Shown here: piece after piece, positions 23,901 to 38,900 of the stretch | How positions within the stretch are numbered: position 1 is the stretch's first letter | How the letters are laid out: each line of letters opens with the position of its first letter | Assembly: GCA_026261815.1 (NCBI GenBank) | Contig: JAMPIT010000174.1 | Location: 5,208,001 to 5,272,000, forward strand | Reading direction: 5' to 3' | Source: Monarcha castaneiventris obscurior | Taxonomy: Eukaryota > Chordata > Aves > Passeriformes > Monarchidae | Length of the DNA stretch: 64,000 nucleotides | Translations under genes and position numbers: made by a program | The notes under the pieces: model-generated | The model's input: only the letters and a program-made list of their open reading frames with translations | The model's database searches: none | What the model was told of the DNA's origin: nothing

Positions 23901-26900
23901 GTTTACCTTTCCCGGTTGTATCCAAAATCAGAAACAGATAAAAAACAATCCAGACTTTGTCCTGTTGTCCAGGAAAATACAGTTTTACAGATTATGGGGA
24001 GATTCTTACATTTGCTCGTCTCTGTACAGTGATATTTACGTGTATATATGTAGGTATTTAAATCCTATTCTGTCAAAATGCAGAAGCAGCATTAATTCAG
24101 GAGAATTATTTTTAATGCCATCATTTGGAAGATAACAATAATAACAAAAACATCAAATGTTTGTTCAAGTCATGGAGTATTTTTAAATTCCTAAATACAA
24201 TTAATTTCCTACAGTTAGACTGTGTTTAGCAGCATCATAGTTTCGAGTTCTGTCTTCAGTGTAATCAGGTTCCTGTTTCCTGTTCTTTGATGGTTAGACA
24301 TGTTTGAACTTAGGTGGAAAATCTTTACCTGTAAATTTTCATGTGTTTCTCTGTTACTTTCAGCTATGCATCTTTTTTCCTAGGGATGCCTTCATCTTCA
24401 AATTTCTGAAGAACATTATTTTTCAGCCTTGTAACATTTCTCCATGAGATTTAGTCATTAATCATCAATAGTGTATGCAGAGCTGGTCAGCTAAATTGTT
24501 TTATTATTTCCCTCATGCTGATGGCACAATCAGGTTTTTCTCAAGTGACACGTGATAAAACTTTTTGTACCGAATTCATAGCAGAGTATATATTGTACAT
24601 ATATACTTAGAGGTATTTTAGAAGCATTGGCTAAAATTTTGTTGTGCCTGGTATCAAGGCATTGCAGATGCAGAATGAGATTCTCCTGTCATTTTTCTGG
24701 GATTTTTTTTTTATTATTTCTAAAGTACAAACATGAAGGGGATGACCAAACTAGACCCTGAGCTCTATGTGTTCACTTATGGTATGTGCTTTCTTTTAGC
24801 CTTTGTATTTCAGAATTCTCTTCCATGTGTCTTTTCCAACACAACTGCCTGAGGAAGCCTCAGTACTAGTGTTCACAAGACTGATGCCATTCTGGTGGAT
24901 TCTAAAGAAAGCTCAGTTTGATAAACAGGGTGCTGAGACAGCAGAGAGTGGGCCAGCTTGGGAACAAGGTCTGTCCAGCACCTGGTACCTGTGGTGTGTT
25001 GGCACGTCCTTAGTCAAGGTCATTTTTCATCAGTCATTCCCATCTGGCAGTGGGTGTGTGCTGAAATGTGAACCATGTTTCTCTATAGGCAATGCCACAA
25101 CTACATCACACAGGTAGGATGTGGGAAATTATTGCTCCAGCAGGCATTGCTTCTTTGGAATGTGTTGTCTTCTGGAAGATGCGTTATTCAAATAGAGATG
25201 ACACTACATTAAACAATACATGTTCTTTAGCATACATCTTTTTGCTGGGTTGTTACCCCCTCTTGGGGTGAATAAGTGCATCTTACTCCCTGCTTTATCA
25301 TTGAAGTATTCATAGCTGGGCAGAAAAGATTTTATTTGGAAATGAGAAAGAAACAGTGGGAAGACATTCAGTAGTATTATCTAAATATTCAAGTTGACCC
25401 AAGTTCAAATTGCTGTACTTTGATTCAGATTCATGTGATGTGAAGTAGCTGTGTAATCATAGTAGGAACTGGTCTATTGGTTTACAAAATACTTAAAGAT
25501 TTACTTTAACAGAAGCAGATTTCCTTATACGTGGCAGTATATGGTGAAATCATGGTCTTTGGATGTTTCTGTGACTCCTCCACAGTTTTGAATCAAATCA
25601 ATCATGATACCTTTTTTCTTCCCCCTCCCTTACGATGTGAATTGTTGGTAATTCTGCTCTATATCCTACCTTCTCTTACTCCAATGTTTATTAAACACAG
25701 CTTTCTATAGTGCATGATTGATATAGTACCATGTACCTTCTGATAGAAAGTGTTCCTCTTCTCTTGCTTTTAGGTGAAGGCAAATCTTAAACATGAAAGC
25801 TTGACCCTTCGTGTGGGCTCTAACCGCAAATTCGTTTTCAAAGTGACTGAAAATACACTTTTTCTTTAAACCTACATCCCAGATTTTTACTTGTTGATGT
25901 TTTAAAGTCATGAAAATGTGCTAATAGTTTAAATTAATTCTAAATGCCACGGGGTCTGTGGGCCTCAGCTGAATTTTAAGAATAAACCGAGTGCTGTGAT
26001 CAGCAATGTTTTTATGCTTGTGCATGTGTCTAGGTCGCTTTGAGCTAACACATTTCTGACGGGGAAATTTAGACGTGTAGGATATGTAGCTGACAGTGAT
26101 GAATGAACAAGTCTTGACTGAGGTGTTCTGAGTGAGTTTGCTTATAAACCCAGGAAGTGTTCTGTGGGAGTGGCAGACAGCAATGACACACCAAAAATCC
26201 TTTCTTGACACATAAAAACACACTTCCCAACTGCTGATTGCATTTTTCACAAAGAAAGCCCACTGTTAGTGTGCTTACCTTGGTTTTGTTTCTGTGGGAT
26301 TTTTTTTCTCCCCTCCCACTTGCTTAATGTGGAAAAGTAATGTGCATCTAATACAGTGTTTTGCTGATTTATCAGTTTGCATTTAGGAAGAATGTTAAGA
26401 TTAAGAGCACTGTGACCCAGAATGAGTAATGAGCACAGCCAGAGTGCTGAGAAGACTGACACCTGTTTATTTTGCATTTTGTTTGGCTTTTTCTTACTCT
26501 TTTTTTTTGCCATGCCCCTTCATCCACCTTCTCTGGATGGTTAGCTCTTTGTCTCTAGTATGCTAGACATTGACCATGGTGAAAATTTTGCCTAGAAGCT
26601 ATTGTGTGCTACTTGGTTGAATAGATTGGACTGAGTCAAATAAAGTTCTTTGGTATTGTCTGAGTGCATATTTCAACCATTTTTCATTAATGTTGATCTT
26701 GTAGTACTTTTTGTAAACAACTTTTTTGTGTGTATTTGTTTTGTTAATGTGGCAATAAGGTTTTTTGTGTTTTGGGAGAAACACATAAAGGCGAAGGCCT
26801 TTGAGTGAGCACCTTTATGCTATGTCAGTGAAATAAATGTCTCATGCTGCTTGATAATAGGGTGAATGCTGCAAAAGTAGGTGTGGTAAAGGACTATAAT

Positions 26901-29900
26901 TAGTACATATGTGAACTTTGTTGAACCTTTAAGAGAGGCTGGGTTAGTACTTGCTTTCATAGAGCAGGTTTTGGTGACTAAACGGTAGATGAGGACATTG
27001 TGTTTATAGGAACAGAACTCTGGGGCTCGTACTGAAGGTCTGCTTCACACTGAAAGCTTCTTCCTTCTGGGGAAAGGGGGGAAGGGTGGGACTAAGTAGT
27101 TGATTTGTACTGTGATTAAATAATATTGTGTGTAGCACTAAGTCAAATAGAGATATTTGGACTGATAGAAATTCTTGAGTTCAACTCAAACACATTAGAA
27201 TTTGTTGTTATAAGTGGTAGGGAATGTTCTGAATAACACATGCTATTTGAGACAGCTTTGCATCTTTCTGGCCATCTGCAATTCAGTTGTGTGTGGTTTT
27301 GACTGCCTTAAGATTGGAGTACATTGTCAGGACAGTGGAGTTGCTTGATGCTTTTATGGTGCCAAGTAGTACTGAGGGGTATAATTGGCAGAGCTGGTAT
27401 TCATAGAACAGAAACTCCCCAGACTTTCACCAAACCCAAAGATTTACAGATTGAAGGTGGGATTTATTCCTCTGGTGTTTTTTTCCCCCCATTTGTTAGG
27501 AATCTGTTTTTTCAGATATGTAGCTCTGGTGCCATAAGATTAAAAAAATGTACGTATATAACAAAAATATTTACTTTTTGCCTTTTTTTTTTGCCACATC
27601 TGTGAAGAGATTTCCTCAAAAATCAAAACAGTCATGCAGCTGTCAGAGGGAGAACACAGAATTAGGAGACCTTAGAAGTGGTTTCAAGGCTGTCAATAGA
27701 AGCTGTGTAGTATGTACTAACGTATGTACTCCAAAGAAATGCTTTCAGTGATACAGATTTGGAAGTACTTTTAAATCTGTTAGCCATCTATACAGTTGGA
27801 CAGATTTATTATATAAAAAATGCCTCATAAGACAATGGCTTCAGTTGCTGCTCCCAGTATACGTGCTAAAAAGTATGCACTATGAAGGACTATTTCCAAA
27901 AATGTTCTTTAGAGTACTGTCATTTGAATTTTGATCTAACTGTAGTTGGTAAGTTTTGTAGCGTATGTATATATTTGAGCAGTAACAAACTAAATTTTTG
28001 TTATAGTGCAATCTTTATAGATGCAACAAGCTTTCAAGTGCCGAGTCCTGCATTTTGGCTGCAATAACCCCCTGCAACACTATAGGCTGGGGACAGAGTG
28101 GCTGGAGAGTGCCCAGGCAGAAAGAGACTTGGGAGTACTCGTTGACAGCCGACTCAACATGAGTCAGCAGTGTGCCCAGGTGGCCAAAAAGGCCAATGGT
28201 ATCCTGGCCTGTATCAGGAATAGTGCGGCCAGCAGGAGCAGGGAAGTCATCCTTCCCCTATACTCAGCACTGGTGAGGCTGCACCTTGAGTGCTGTGTCC
28301 AGTTCTGGGCCCCTCAGTTCAGGAAGGACGTGGAGACACTTGAGCGTGTCCAGAGGAGGGCGACAAGGCTGGTGAGGGGCTTGGAGCACAAGCCCTATGA
28401 GGAACGGCTGAGGGAACTGGGGTTGTTTAGCCTGGAGAAAAGGAGACTCAGAGGCGACCTTATCACTCTCTACAACTTCTTGAAAGGTGGTTGTAGTGAG
28501 GTGGGGGTTGGTCTCTTTTTCCGGGCAACAACTGACAGAACAAGAGGACACAGTCTTAAGTTGCGCCAAGGGAAATATAGGTTGGATATTAGGAGAAACT
28601 TTTTTACAGAAAGAGTGATAAAGTATTGGAATGGTTTACCTGGGGAGGTGGTGGAATCACCATCCCTGGACGTGTCTAAAAAGAGATTGGATGTGGCACT
28701 CAGTGCCATGGTTTAGTTTAGTTGAGGTGTTAGGACAGAGGTTGGACTCGATGATCTTAAAGGTCTCTTCCAACCTGGTAGTTCTGTGATTCTGTGATTC
28801 TTTCCTATTTTGACACATGGATAGGTGGCAGAGCCAGAAGAAAAATAAGTACAATTTTGGGAAAGAAAGATTAAAGAATGTGTTTCCTTTCCTTTACTGT
28901 TCCATCTCCGTTCTGTATTTCTTCTTCCTCAGATGAATGTAACAGTTAATAATCATATTGAGATCCCTTAGCAGATCTTCTATCTATTAGGAAGACCAAA
29001 TAGCTGTTATTGTCCAATACTAGATATAGTCTTCCAGTTGCACATGTACAAAATACATATCCTGTATCTCAGAGTCCATGTCTGCTGTTGGATATTAGTA
29101 ACAACATTACGTGACTGCTGCACTCCCCTATCATGCCTTAAATATAGTAAATGAAATTATTATAAGCTGAAATTTGTGTTTAAGTTGAAACATTCAAATA
29201 CAGCCGGATTCCTAAAGGAGTTTGGTGTAAAGTTTGAAGGCTACGTTTCTTCTGAATCATGCTAAAAACTTCAGGGAAGAGAAGGTCCCTAAATGAGTAT
29301 AAATCGTGTCAAATACCAAAACCCCTTGAGTGAGTAGTCCACAAATTGTTGATATCTGTGATGATTGTAAAGACTCTGTTAACTAAACCAATTAAACAGG
29401 GTGGGAAAAAATAATGAAATTGAATTAGTGGCAAATGAATTGCAGAGGTCAGGAAAACTTTTCGCTCAATTTACATTCCTCACCACTACCATTGTACCTC
29501 TGCAAAATAGTGAGGAAAATGAAATGTAGAATAAACCCCAGCAACAATGGTATTAGTGTCTGTATTTTATGTGTTTAATATCTCAGTATCACTCTCTCTG
29601 TATATGTGAGAGAAGCAAGTATTTTATAATTCTTATTATATAAGAGATTATTTATGTAAGACTAGACTATTACAACAATGTAAATCTTTTATACATATGT
29701 ATGTATACAGAGAGCACTTGCTTGTACATAAATGCAAAGCATGCTTTTTAAATTCCACTTTTTTTAGATGAAGTAAAAGCAGAGCAGTGTTGAAATCAGT
29801 AATGAAAATGAGACAAAATTTGACAGGAGTTAAGAAGTCTGAGATGATGTTTAGGAACAATATGAGAAAAAAGATTGAGGTTGGAGGAAATTATTTCATG

Positions 29901-32900
29901 GTCTAAGAACGAAAGGCCTTTAATTCTGAAAAACAGTAGTTTTGAAGTTGATATCAGGAAAATATTTCACAGTATGTGAACATAACATCTGGAATTCTCT
30001 TCCTAAGAGATACTAAAATTTAAACGCTTAGTGGGATTTAAAATCTTGAGAATTCATATGAATGCCCTTCTTTCATAAGCCAGCTACTTACTTGAGAATA
30101 ACAAATAGCCTCTGTAGTCTGTGCACTGGATTTAGTTGCACATTCTTTGAAATAGCTTGTGCTATTCACTGTCAAGTATCTGGACTAGGCCTCATAGAAA
30201 GGGCAGTTTAATTACTCTAAAATCAATGTTGCTGGATTTTGGCTTCATGCAAAAATATTTTTATACATGAAATGCCTAATTTTCTGAGAAATCATAGACA
30301 TTTAAAGTAGTGTTTTGGGTAGTTCATACGTGGTTGTGGATTTTGTGCTTTGACTAAAGACAAAAGAAAATTGAAAATCTTCAGAAAATTACTAGTTATG
30401 GTCTTGTTTGTGCTTATTGAGCAGCTGCTCTAATCATATGTCTGTATCATATGAGGTATAGAAATAATCATTCAGGTGCTGTTTGAAGATTCTAATATGT
30501 AAGATCTTGTGTTCATACAGAAAACTGTTTTGTACCAATCTCTGAGATTATTGCTGTAGAAGAAACTGAGTTCAACAAGAAACAACGTAACATTGGCAGA
30601 TGGCACAAAATGGCAAAGCTACATGCTTTCACGGGTAAGGCAAATAAGTGTCTCTGCATGCTTGTGCTCCTTATTCTGAAGGTAGTTTAAGGCAGACTCT
30701 AAAGGACTCATCAGAGTTTTGGATTTTTTTAATGGAAATGATGTGTTTAAAAAAACCCTACCATGCAAAAAAAAAAAAAAAAAAACCATACAAAACAAAA
30801 ACAAACAAAAGACCCAAACTGAAATAAACCCAAGCAGAAGTCCCACAAGACCAAAAGAATATCCGCCAAAAATCTCTTGGTTTACATTTAAAGATTCTTA
30901 CTTGGAAAATAAAACACACGCTCTGTTTAATTACTTTTATTGAAGTTCAAACTAATGTATGAGTGTTCATGCTTAATGTCTTTTTGCTGCTGAATGACTC
31001 TGCTGCAGGACACCTGCTTTCTACTACTTGGCTAGAAAATCGAGAGAGGCTGAAAAAAAGAGTGCTAAATGTTTGGGGTTTTTTAAATTACCCCTAACCA
31101 TCAGGATGTATGCATGAAAATTTCTTCATATTATTGACTGCATTCTTAAAACAAAGTGCCAGAAATAAGTGTCTGTTTTGGGAAAAGAGTGGTGACTTCT
31201 GTGCTAAAAAGATGTCATGCCAAAATTTTATGTTGTGGAGTACTTTCTTCACATTTCGTTCCCCAGTGAGAGTGATTGGAGATACTGTAGATGAAGTAAG
31301 TATGAGGTCTTAATGCACAAGAAAATTTTTTTCTCAAATTTCAGCTTTATGTAATGAAATTCACCCTGTTGGTTACATTAAGAGCTGATGTCAGCCTGGC
31401 TTATCATCTTAAGATTGCGGCATTTTATGTAGATATTGCAGACTTTAGTACAGATAATACATAAGCTCAGTGAACTTCTGAACAAGTATGTCTATAATAA
31501 GTTGATGAGAAATAGCTTCTTTAAGAAGAAGTTTGTGTTTGGGTGTCTGCTATAAGCAGACACCTAGAGCATGTGTTTTCATTTATGTTTTCATTTGGAC
31601 TCTTTACAAATGTGCTGTTCATCGGAATGCTTCTATCATTTGTAGAAATGTGTAGTGGAGGTTAATTACAGGTCAGTATATTGGAGATCTTTCTGACATG
31701 CATTTTTCATTTCACAGAACCATCTCATTATGCCTCTTCTTTTTTTCTTTTTTTTTTAATTTAAATAGTGTATTATGTGAAGAAAGCCCGAAATCACCGC
31801 TGGCGGTGCAGTAATGTGACGTTTTGGTGTGTTGATGAGCCCATATGTAATCAGTGGATACAGGCACTGAAAGAATTACTTGAAATGCAGAGTAAGTTTG
31901 AATTAACTGTGAACATTTGCACCATAATTTTGTAGGCTTGTACATCAATCAATGTTATTTCGATAAATCTGCTTTTTTGAACTTTTAAGAGCAGCTTATG
32001 CTCAAAATGAGGGAGTCAGGAGTTGAAGTGTCTCCTTATCACTACTTTATCTTGCATATTCACTAAGTTGTACTGAGTGCTTTAATCAGTCCGGACTGTA
32101 GATGTCATATAATTTTGCCCAGATATAAACTATTTTCACAAAATAGAGTCACATTGGAAGCTTAGCAGAGGCTTTAAATGACTGTAGCTTCAGAAAAAGT
32201 AATGGGCAGATGTAAGCTCAGGGATTTGAGGGCAAGGACTGCAGCAATTGAAAGATTTATTGGTGTGTTTCAACTTTCCAGACTCTGTCATCAACAAAAT
32301 GTGTCTTAGGTAGTAAGAGTTCCCATTAATCATTTCTGAGACTCTTGGACATCTACTTCATGGGGGGTTAAAAGTAGTTTTGAAGGAGTTATTCCTGAAA
32401 GAGATACCTTGATAGATGTCAGGAAGCAGCAGGAGCAGAGTAACTCTATGACAGAAGGAGGTCAAGGGTGATCATAGCAGAGGCAGTGCCCTTGCTGACC
32501 AGCATCCCACTGTCTCTGAGCAGGGTGGGCAGAGCAGGGATGGGGATAGAAGCAGGTCCAGTTTACAGCCCAGATGAGATAACGTAATTGGGTCCATCCA
32601 GGGAGGCCAGAGTGGAACAGCTGGAGCCGGAGACAGGACTAGGGATGAGCTTCCTACAGTGTAGGTCTGACAGAGCTGGAGAAGGGATTGGATACAAGTA
32701 CACCTGCAGTGTGACTCAAGCAAGTACTTAAGGCTCACAGACTAAAAATTAGTAAGTTTAAGAAAAACTGTTCTGAATGGGCAGTGGAAGCATTCTTAAT
32801 GTTTTTGTTTTGTTTACATTACACAAAGTATCTGTCTTTTTCTAAAAATGGGGTTTGTGCACACCCATTCAATACACCTCTGAGAACTGTGGCCTGAGCA

Positions 32901-35900
32901 GTCAATTCCATTTGTATGCAATTGTTCATTTTATTGGTAACAAACTATTTCAGGAAAGGGAGTATGTTCTCAGATAGGTTCAATAGTGCTTTAAGTGCCT
33001 GGCAGATTTAAACCACTCAGTCTATCGAGCTTGGGTGGATTTGTTGTAAAAGTGTGCTGATGTAATAAGTCTGATATTTTTTCCTTTTAAAGTAATAATG
33101 TAGAATGCTGTCTGAGGAAGTATAGATGTTAAGGTTTTTGTCTGTTCCATAAAAAAGGAGGTTTTCTAGGTGTAGCAAGCATTATTGTTTTGTATATTTG
33201 TTAATACAAAGGTGTAATAATTGTTTTCATTGACACTACTAGTGTAAAGCCATAACTGTTTGGACAAATTTGAGATAGTAATATCAAAGGTGTTTTTGGA
33301 GGGGGGAAGGGGTAACGTTTTAGGGCAACTAACTCTTTAGGACAAGCACTCGCTGTGCAGCCTGTGGTTTTGTGAGGCCTTCTTATTGAGACTTGATCAC
33401 AGAAAGGAAATGCATTTTAGCCTTGTTATTAAAGTATGAAGATAGTTTAAATAAATAAGTGTAAAATTATTTTAATGTATGTTTCACTTACAAGTGCCTT
33501 TGCTGTTTCTGCCCTTTTAGTCTCTATGCCCATAATACTCATGTAATTAGTGTAACTTGTGTAGTGGGAAGATACTGCAAGAATGATGAGTAAGAATGTG
33601 AAATAGGGAGTCAAAAGAATTTATTCTGACTTTCACCTGCTGTCTTATTAAAAATTTGTTCAATACTCTTGGTATCAGTATAATAAAGAGGGCAGGTGAA
33701 GCAGGCTTTTATAGCTCTTTGTTAAAGAGTTTTAAGAGTTAATAAAGAGTTAATAAGTCTTTTATGCTGTGTTTGCTTTGCTATTAATAGGTTTGGTTTT
33801 GTATGGCTTGTTGAATTTTTGTTTTGTGTACAAAAGCAGTATACTATGATTTTCCTCACTGCAGAGTCTAGACCAAAGCAGTTGCTTGTGTATATTAATC
33901 CCTATGGAGGAAAAAGACAAGGGAAGAGGATTTATGAACAGAAAGTTGCTCCACTCTTCAGTCTGGCTTCTATATCCACTGATGTTGTTAGTGAGTAATG
34001 AATATTTTAATTTCCTGATAAGCCCAGTGTGAACTCTTTAAAACATCCCGAAGTAGCTGAAGTTCTTTCTGTTAGTTAGTTTTCTTACTAAGGAAATGAA
34101 GCAAAGTGGTGGAGAATGTGTTCTAATTAAAACATAGGTAGCCGGATAAATGGCAAACTTCTATCAGCTTTCTGCTTACTAAATTAAAACTGCTTCTGAG
34201 CTATATGAGTTCTTGATTTATAAGACTCTGCCTTTCTTCTCTTTTTCAGTTTCACTGTTAAAACTAATTGATCATTTGCATAATTTTTAGTGAAATATTT
34301 TTTCCTAGGTACTGTGCATGTCTCCTTCAATTCTTTCCTTAGCAAAAATCTTTTGAGACATATCTTATGGACAGGCTGTTTTATGGTCACCTTGGTAATC
34401 AAATCATGGTTATTTATTAATTAATTTTTATAATTCTATATTATATGCATCTTTATAGTAGTATTTTTAATAACAAATTTTAATGTGTTTATTTCTTCAT
34501 AGTAACTGAACATGCTAACCATGCCAAGGACAACTTATTTGAAGTTAATATTTATAAATATGATGGGTAAGTAACTTTACTTGCCTTTTTTTTTATTCTT
34601 TTCAAGATGATATATTATGTAATTCTTGTAAATCTATTCTTGTCTCTAATTTAAAATAGTAGCCATCATTACTAATACATTTATTGCAACAGCTGAAAGT
34701 CCTGGGGCATGTTCCTTTTTGTAGGAGATCCACATTTATGAGTATAAAAAGAAAACTAAACTGTTTCAGTAAACTTGTTCAACACAGTATATTCAAGAGT
34801 AGTATAACAATGTTTGCAGGAGATTTATGTTCAAAAGACGAATGTAAGATTAATTCTGCTCATTTGAGCATTCTGTTATAGCTCAAAAACTACCCAGAAA
34901 TGTTTTGTGGTCTTGATATACATGAGTTCAGAACACTGTACTGGTGGCATTCAGCCTCTGTGTAAAAAACATGAGCTGTTAAGAAATGTTTCAGGTAGCT
35001 CCTCTTGCTATATATATTCACTGTTCGATAGTGGCTACATTGTTTGGCTTTATTTGCATTTCTCCTGTTGTGAAGTTACTGCTTTTAAAAAAGACTTGAT
35101 CTTGCATTCCATTATTAAGTCTGCTGTAGAAGCAGAATATTTTAATAAAAAAGCTAGTCATTTCAGTTTCCAGTTCATGATATGAAAGAAGTTACAAGTC
35201 TGGAGAAACATGAAAATGTATGCAGATAAACTCTCATAACTACAGTATTTTAAAATTACATCTCATGCTTGTTGACAGGTACATTTAAACTGGTAAGTTG
35301 CAAAAAGAAAACACATTAGGTCTTTCCAGAGTACTTTTGCTGTAGTACTTTGCTATATACATTGTCTGTGTTGAGTAAGGGTGTGATGCTGGGAAATTGT
35401 AAGATATGACATTCATAGGCTGAGTCCCCAGGCTTCACCTGCTTAAAAAGGAGTTGCCTTTAAATAAACAGTTTTGTCTATACTATGATTTTTCTTAATT
35501 TTTCAGAAGTTCGAGGAAGGGAAACACTGATCCTAGAAAAACTTAGTTAGTTGTGATTTTTTTCCCTTTCATTTGATTTTTGACTTGAAATAAATATACT
35601 GATGATTGGTGAAATTTCAATACAGAGCAGAAAGGGTGGCAAGTGAGCCCATGTCCACTCCTAGCAAATTGTTTTTTACAGCAAGTGGCAGTGACCAATT
35701 GTGGTGGTATCTGAAGTATTTTTGGCAGATTCAAAATCTCATATTGTAGAATTGTTTTTTCCTTTGCTATTCTTTTTGTTTTGTTTTGGGGTTTTTGTTG
35801 TTGTTGTTTGTTTGTTTTGTCTCTCTAACATGCCAAGATAAACAATAGGCCCGAGAGCTGCATCTTTTTAGAATCTTATGATTCTTCTATCCCTGGGCTG

Positions 35901-38900
35901 GGCCTGAATGGGAGTTTGCTTGGGATCTGCAGCCTGTCCTTCCAAGCCTGACTTTTGTGCATCATGTACAGCTCTTTTTCTATGGTTAACAGTGATGTTA
36001 GGAAGGACTTCTTGAATTAAAACTACTTTTTAAATAACAGATCACGTGGTCACCTGGAAGATTTTAAAAATGGTTGAGCCACATAAATGTTTGTTTCTTC
36101 AAATTTGACCTTTCTCACATACAATGAAAGGTTCCTTGGATTCCTGCATCTAATTGTTGTTCAGCTGTCCTCATAGACTGGTTCTGATGTGTGGCTTTCC
36201 CTTCATTCAGTGATTATTTTCTTCATTTAATCTGCAGATTCCCTATTTGGCAAAGTCATGGAATTCTACAAGTAGATACAGGATTCTTAATGATAATTGC
36301 TTCACTGCTTTTCAAATGTTTTTATTTTAGACAGCTTATTTAAATATCTTAAGCATGTTTCCTGTTTGTTCTTCCTGTTTTGCCTCATAGGAAATTCTTA
36401 TGGTGACTGTAGTAAGCTAATAGCTCAGTAATAGAACAGCTTTTCTTTAAGCACAGTTACTTAAAATATTCATTTGGTTACAATATAGCAGGGTTTTGTA
36501 CATCACTGTGCAGAACAATTAGAACATTCTGTAATATTGCGCAGGTAATAGCCATGTTTGGAGTAAATGACATGTATCACTGTGGTTTCTTATCCATATG
36601 TCTGTTGCACAAGCCTCTGTAAAATGGTGCTGATAGGGGGTTTTTTTTCCTAGTTTTTCAGTTAGTTCACAGAATGGTTGAGATTAGAAGGGACTGCAGT
36701 TCTTTAAAAACTCATTTGATTTGTGGATTAGCTTCTGAAGTCCTCTAGCAGATGTTCTTTGCTGTTATCATCTATCTAAAAAGTGAAATGCTTGCTCACT
36801 AGTAAAATAAAGCCAAAGAGTGAGAATCACTCTGCTTTTTTCAGACATTCTTCACTAGGGGCTTTCACATGTGTGGCATATGTCTGACTTGTACATCAGT
36901 CTTCTGAAGTTTGCTATGAATTTAGTTGGGCTGTTACTGCTTATATGAAGTTCTTTATCATATTTACCTTTGACAGGTATAGGCATTCATGTAACTGTCC
37001 CCTCTGAGCCTGGATGTAGTGTTTGTTGTAGAAGATGACCAGAGAGCTGGAGCACCTCTCCTATGAAGACAGGTTGGGAGAGCTGGGCTTGTTCAGCCTG
37101 AAGAAGAGAGGGCCAGGGAGACTTCAGAGCACCTTTCAGTACCTAAAAGGGACTTAGAAGGAGGCTGGAAAGGGACATTTTACAAGGATATGTAACAATA
37201 GGACAAGGGGGAATGGCTTTAAACTGAAAGAGTGCAGGTTTAGATCAGGTTTAAGGATGAAATTTTTTACCGTGAGAGTGGAGAGGCGCTGGAACAGGCT
37301 GCTCAGAGAAGTCATGGATACCCCATCCCTGGAAGTGTTAAAGGCCAGGATGGATGGAGCTTTGAGCAAACTAGTATCGAGACAGCATTGACCATGAACT
37401 GATGAGGAAGATTTTGTTTCTTTAGCCTCTTTTTTTGAGTCTGCAGAGAAAGAGAAGGCTAAAATTGAGGAATAGTGGAGTTAAGATATTGGAAGAGAAA
37501 AGAAATTAAAAATTGAAAACAAATATCTTTTAATTCCTTCTCTATCAGTCTCCTACGTCTTGACTTAGAGTTGGAGAGTTTACATTTTCAAGACTGTCCT
37601 CTCCATTCATGGAAAAAAAAGACTTTTTTTTCAAGCTTTCCACCTACTAAAAATAGAATAACTAAATTTAAATGACCTATACTTAAAAATTAGATTAATT
37701 TCTTCTATGAAATAAGTAATATGCAGTATCTGCAATATCTGTTGCTGATGATGTGAAAGAGTATTAGTTTCTCAGTTGGAAATTACTGCTGTAGATAACA
37801 GTACACATTCCTAGACTTATGTGCTAGGAACTACATATGTAACTCTGGATTTCTCATGTGTTCCTTTAAAGTGTATTTGAATTAGTTTTTCAGTTAAAGA
37901 ATGTTTATACTTTTAGAGTAGAGAGTGCATTTGATTATTGTTCATGAAATGTATACTGCTTTACTTCCCAGTAGTTGCTTGGTTGTGAAATCTCTGCTGA
38001 GCTTTAACATATTGAGGATCTGTGTAGCTGCTATACCAGACCTGACCGGAATTAAATTCGTGAAATAAAGTTTTGCATCTGGTAACATTTAGAACTCTGT
38101 CTGATTATGAATGGTTCTGTAGATGTACATGACTTCTGTCTGGTGGGATCTCAGCATGTTGGAAAGAGGATGCAGGCATGTACTCCTGGATTTTGACTTT
38201 CATATAATGTATATTCCTACTAAACTGTGTAAAAAATACTTCTGCCTGAAGTGGCAAGTATCAACTTTTCCCTTTTAAGTAAAGGTACCCTGTTTCTATT
38301 TTGTGTACTTGGAAAGTTGTATGTTCAGTCCTGTTCAGTGTTTTATTTGTATAGTGAATTTCCACTGATATTTGTCTGTCTGCCCACAGTAGTAGAGGAT
38401 AAAGATTTTTGCGGGTTGCATTCCAATGTTTTTTCCTAACGCTACAGATATGTCTAGGTGCATTTGCAGTTTTGAAGCCTGAAATTTTTTTCTGCTTTTT
38501 GTTAATTGCCTAGTTGACTGTGGGCTACTGTATCCTGTAAAAATGGAGGAGGAGAATAGAACAACTATTTTTGGTGTGCCCAGTGCATGCCCTAAGTAGA
38601 ACACTTGCTGTGTTGTTTATTGACTGTTAGTGTGCATTCTAATTTGTGTTTCCTGGCAGTGTTGTTTGTGTTGGTGGGGACGGCATGTTCAGTGAAGTGA
38701 TGCATGGTCTCATTGGAAGAATGCAGAAGGACTCTGGCATAGACCAAAATAATCCCAAAGCATCGTTAGTCCAGTGCAATATAAGGATTGGCATAATTCC
38801 TGCTGGTAAGAAAGGGTTAACTTTCAGTTTAATTTATTCATTCATTCTTGAATTTTTTTCTTATTCATAACTTCGTGAATTTAGGCCTAAGTGTAAGATC

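Larger units (their letters stand above)
20940..30520 (+). other. CERK: CERK intron 1 (9.6 kb, longest intron)
   Basis: GTGAGT donor, CATACAG acceptor. The first 540 bp are CpG-island sequence. It contains a 10-bp hairpin at 21754-21778, a T run at 21690-21705, and a CR1 at 28037-28801. Otherwise AT-rich with no recognised coding sequence. Open frames in 20940-21550 arise from high GC. Confidence 0.9.
34567..38659 (+). other. CERK: CERK intron 5
   Basis: 4093 bp. Holds a T/G-rich simple-sequence stretch at about 35749-35822, a tiny minus-strand CR1 end near 36668 and a plus-strand CR1 fragment at 37028-37370. No further gene seen. Confidence 0.88.

Noticed and set aside
28021..28716. 231-codon open frame as a possible host gene
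   Set aside because: It is the C-terminal part of CR1 ORF2 in a 5'-truncated LINE.
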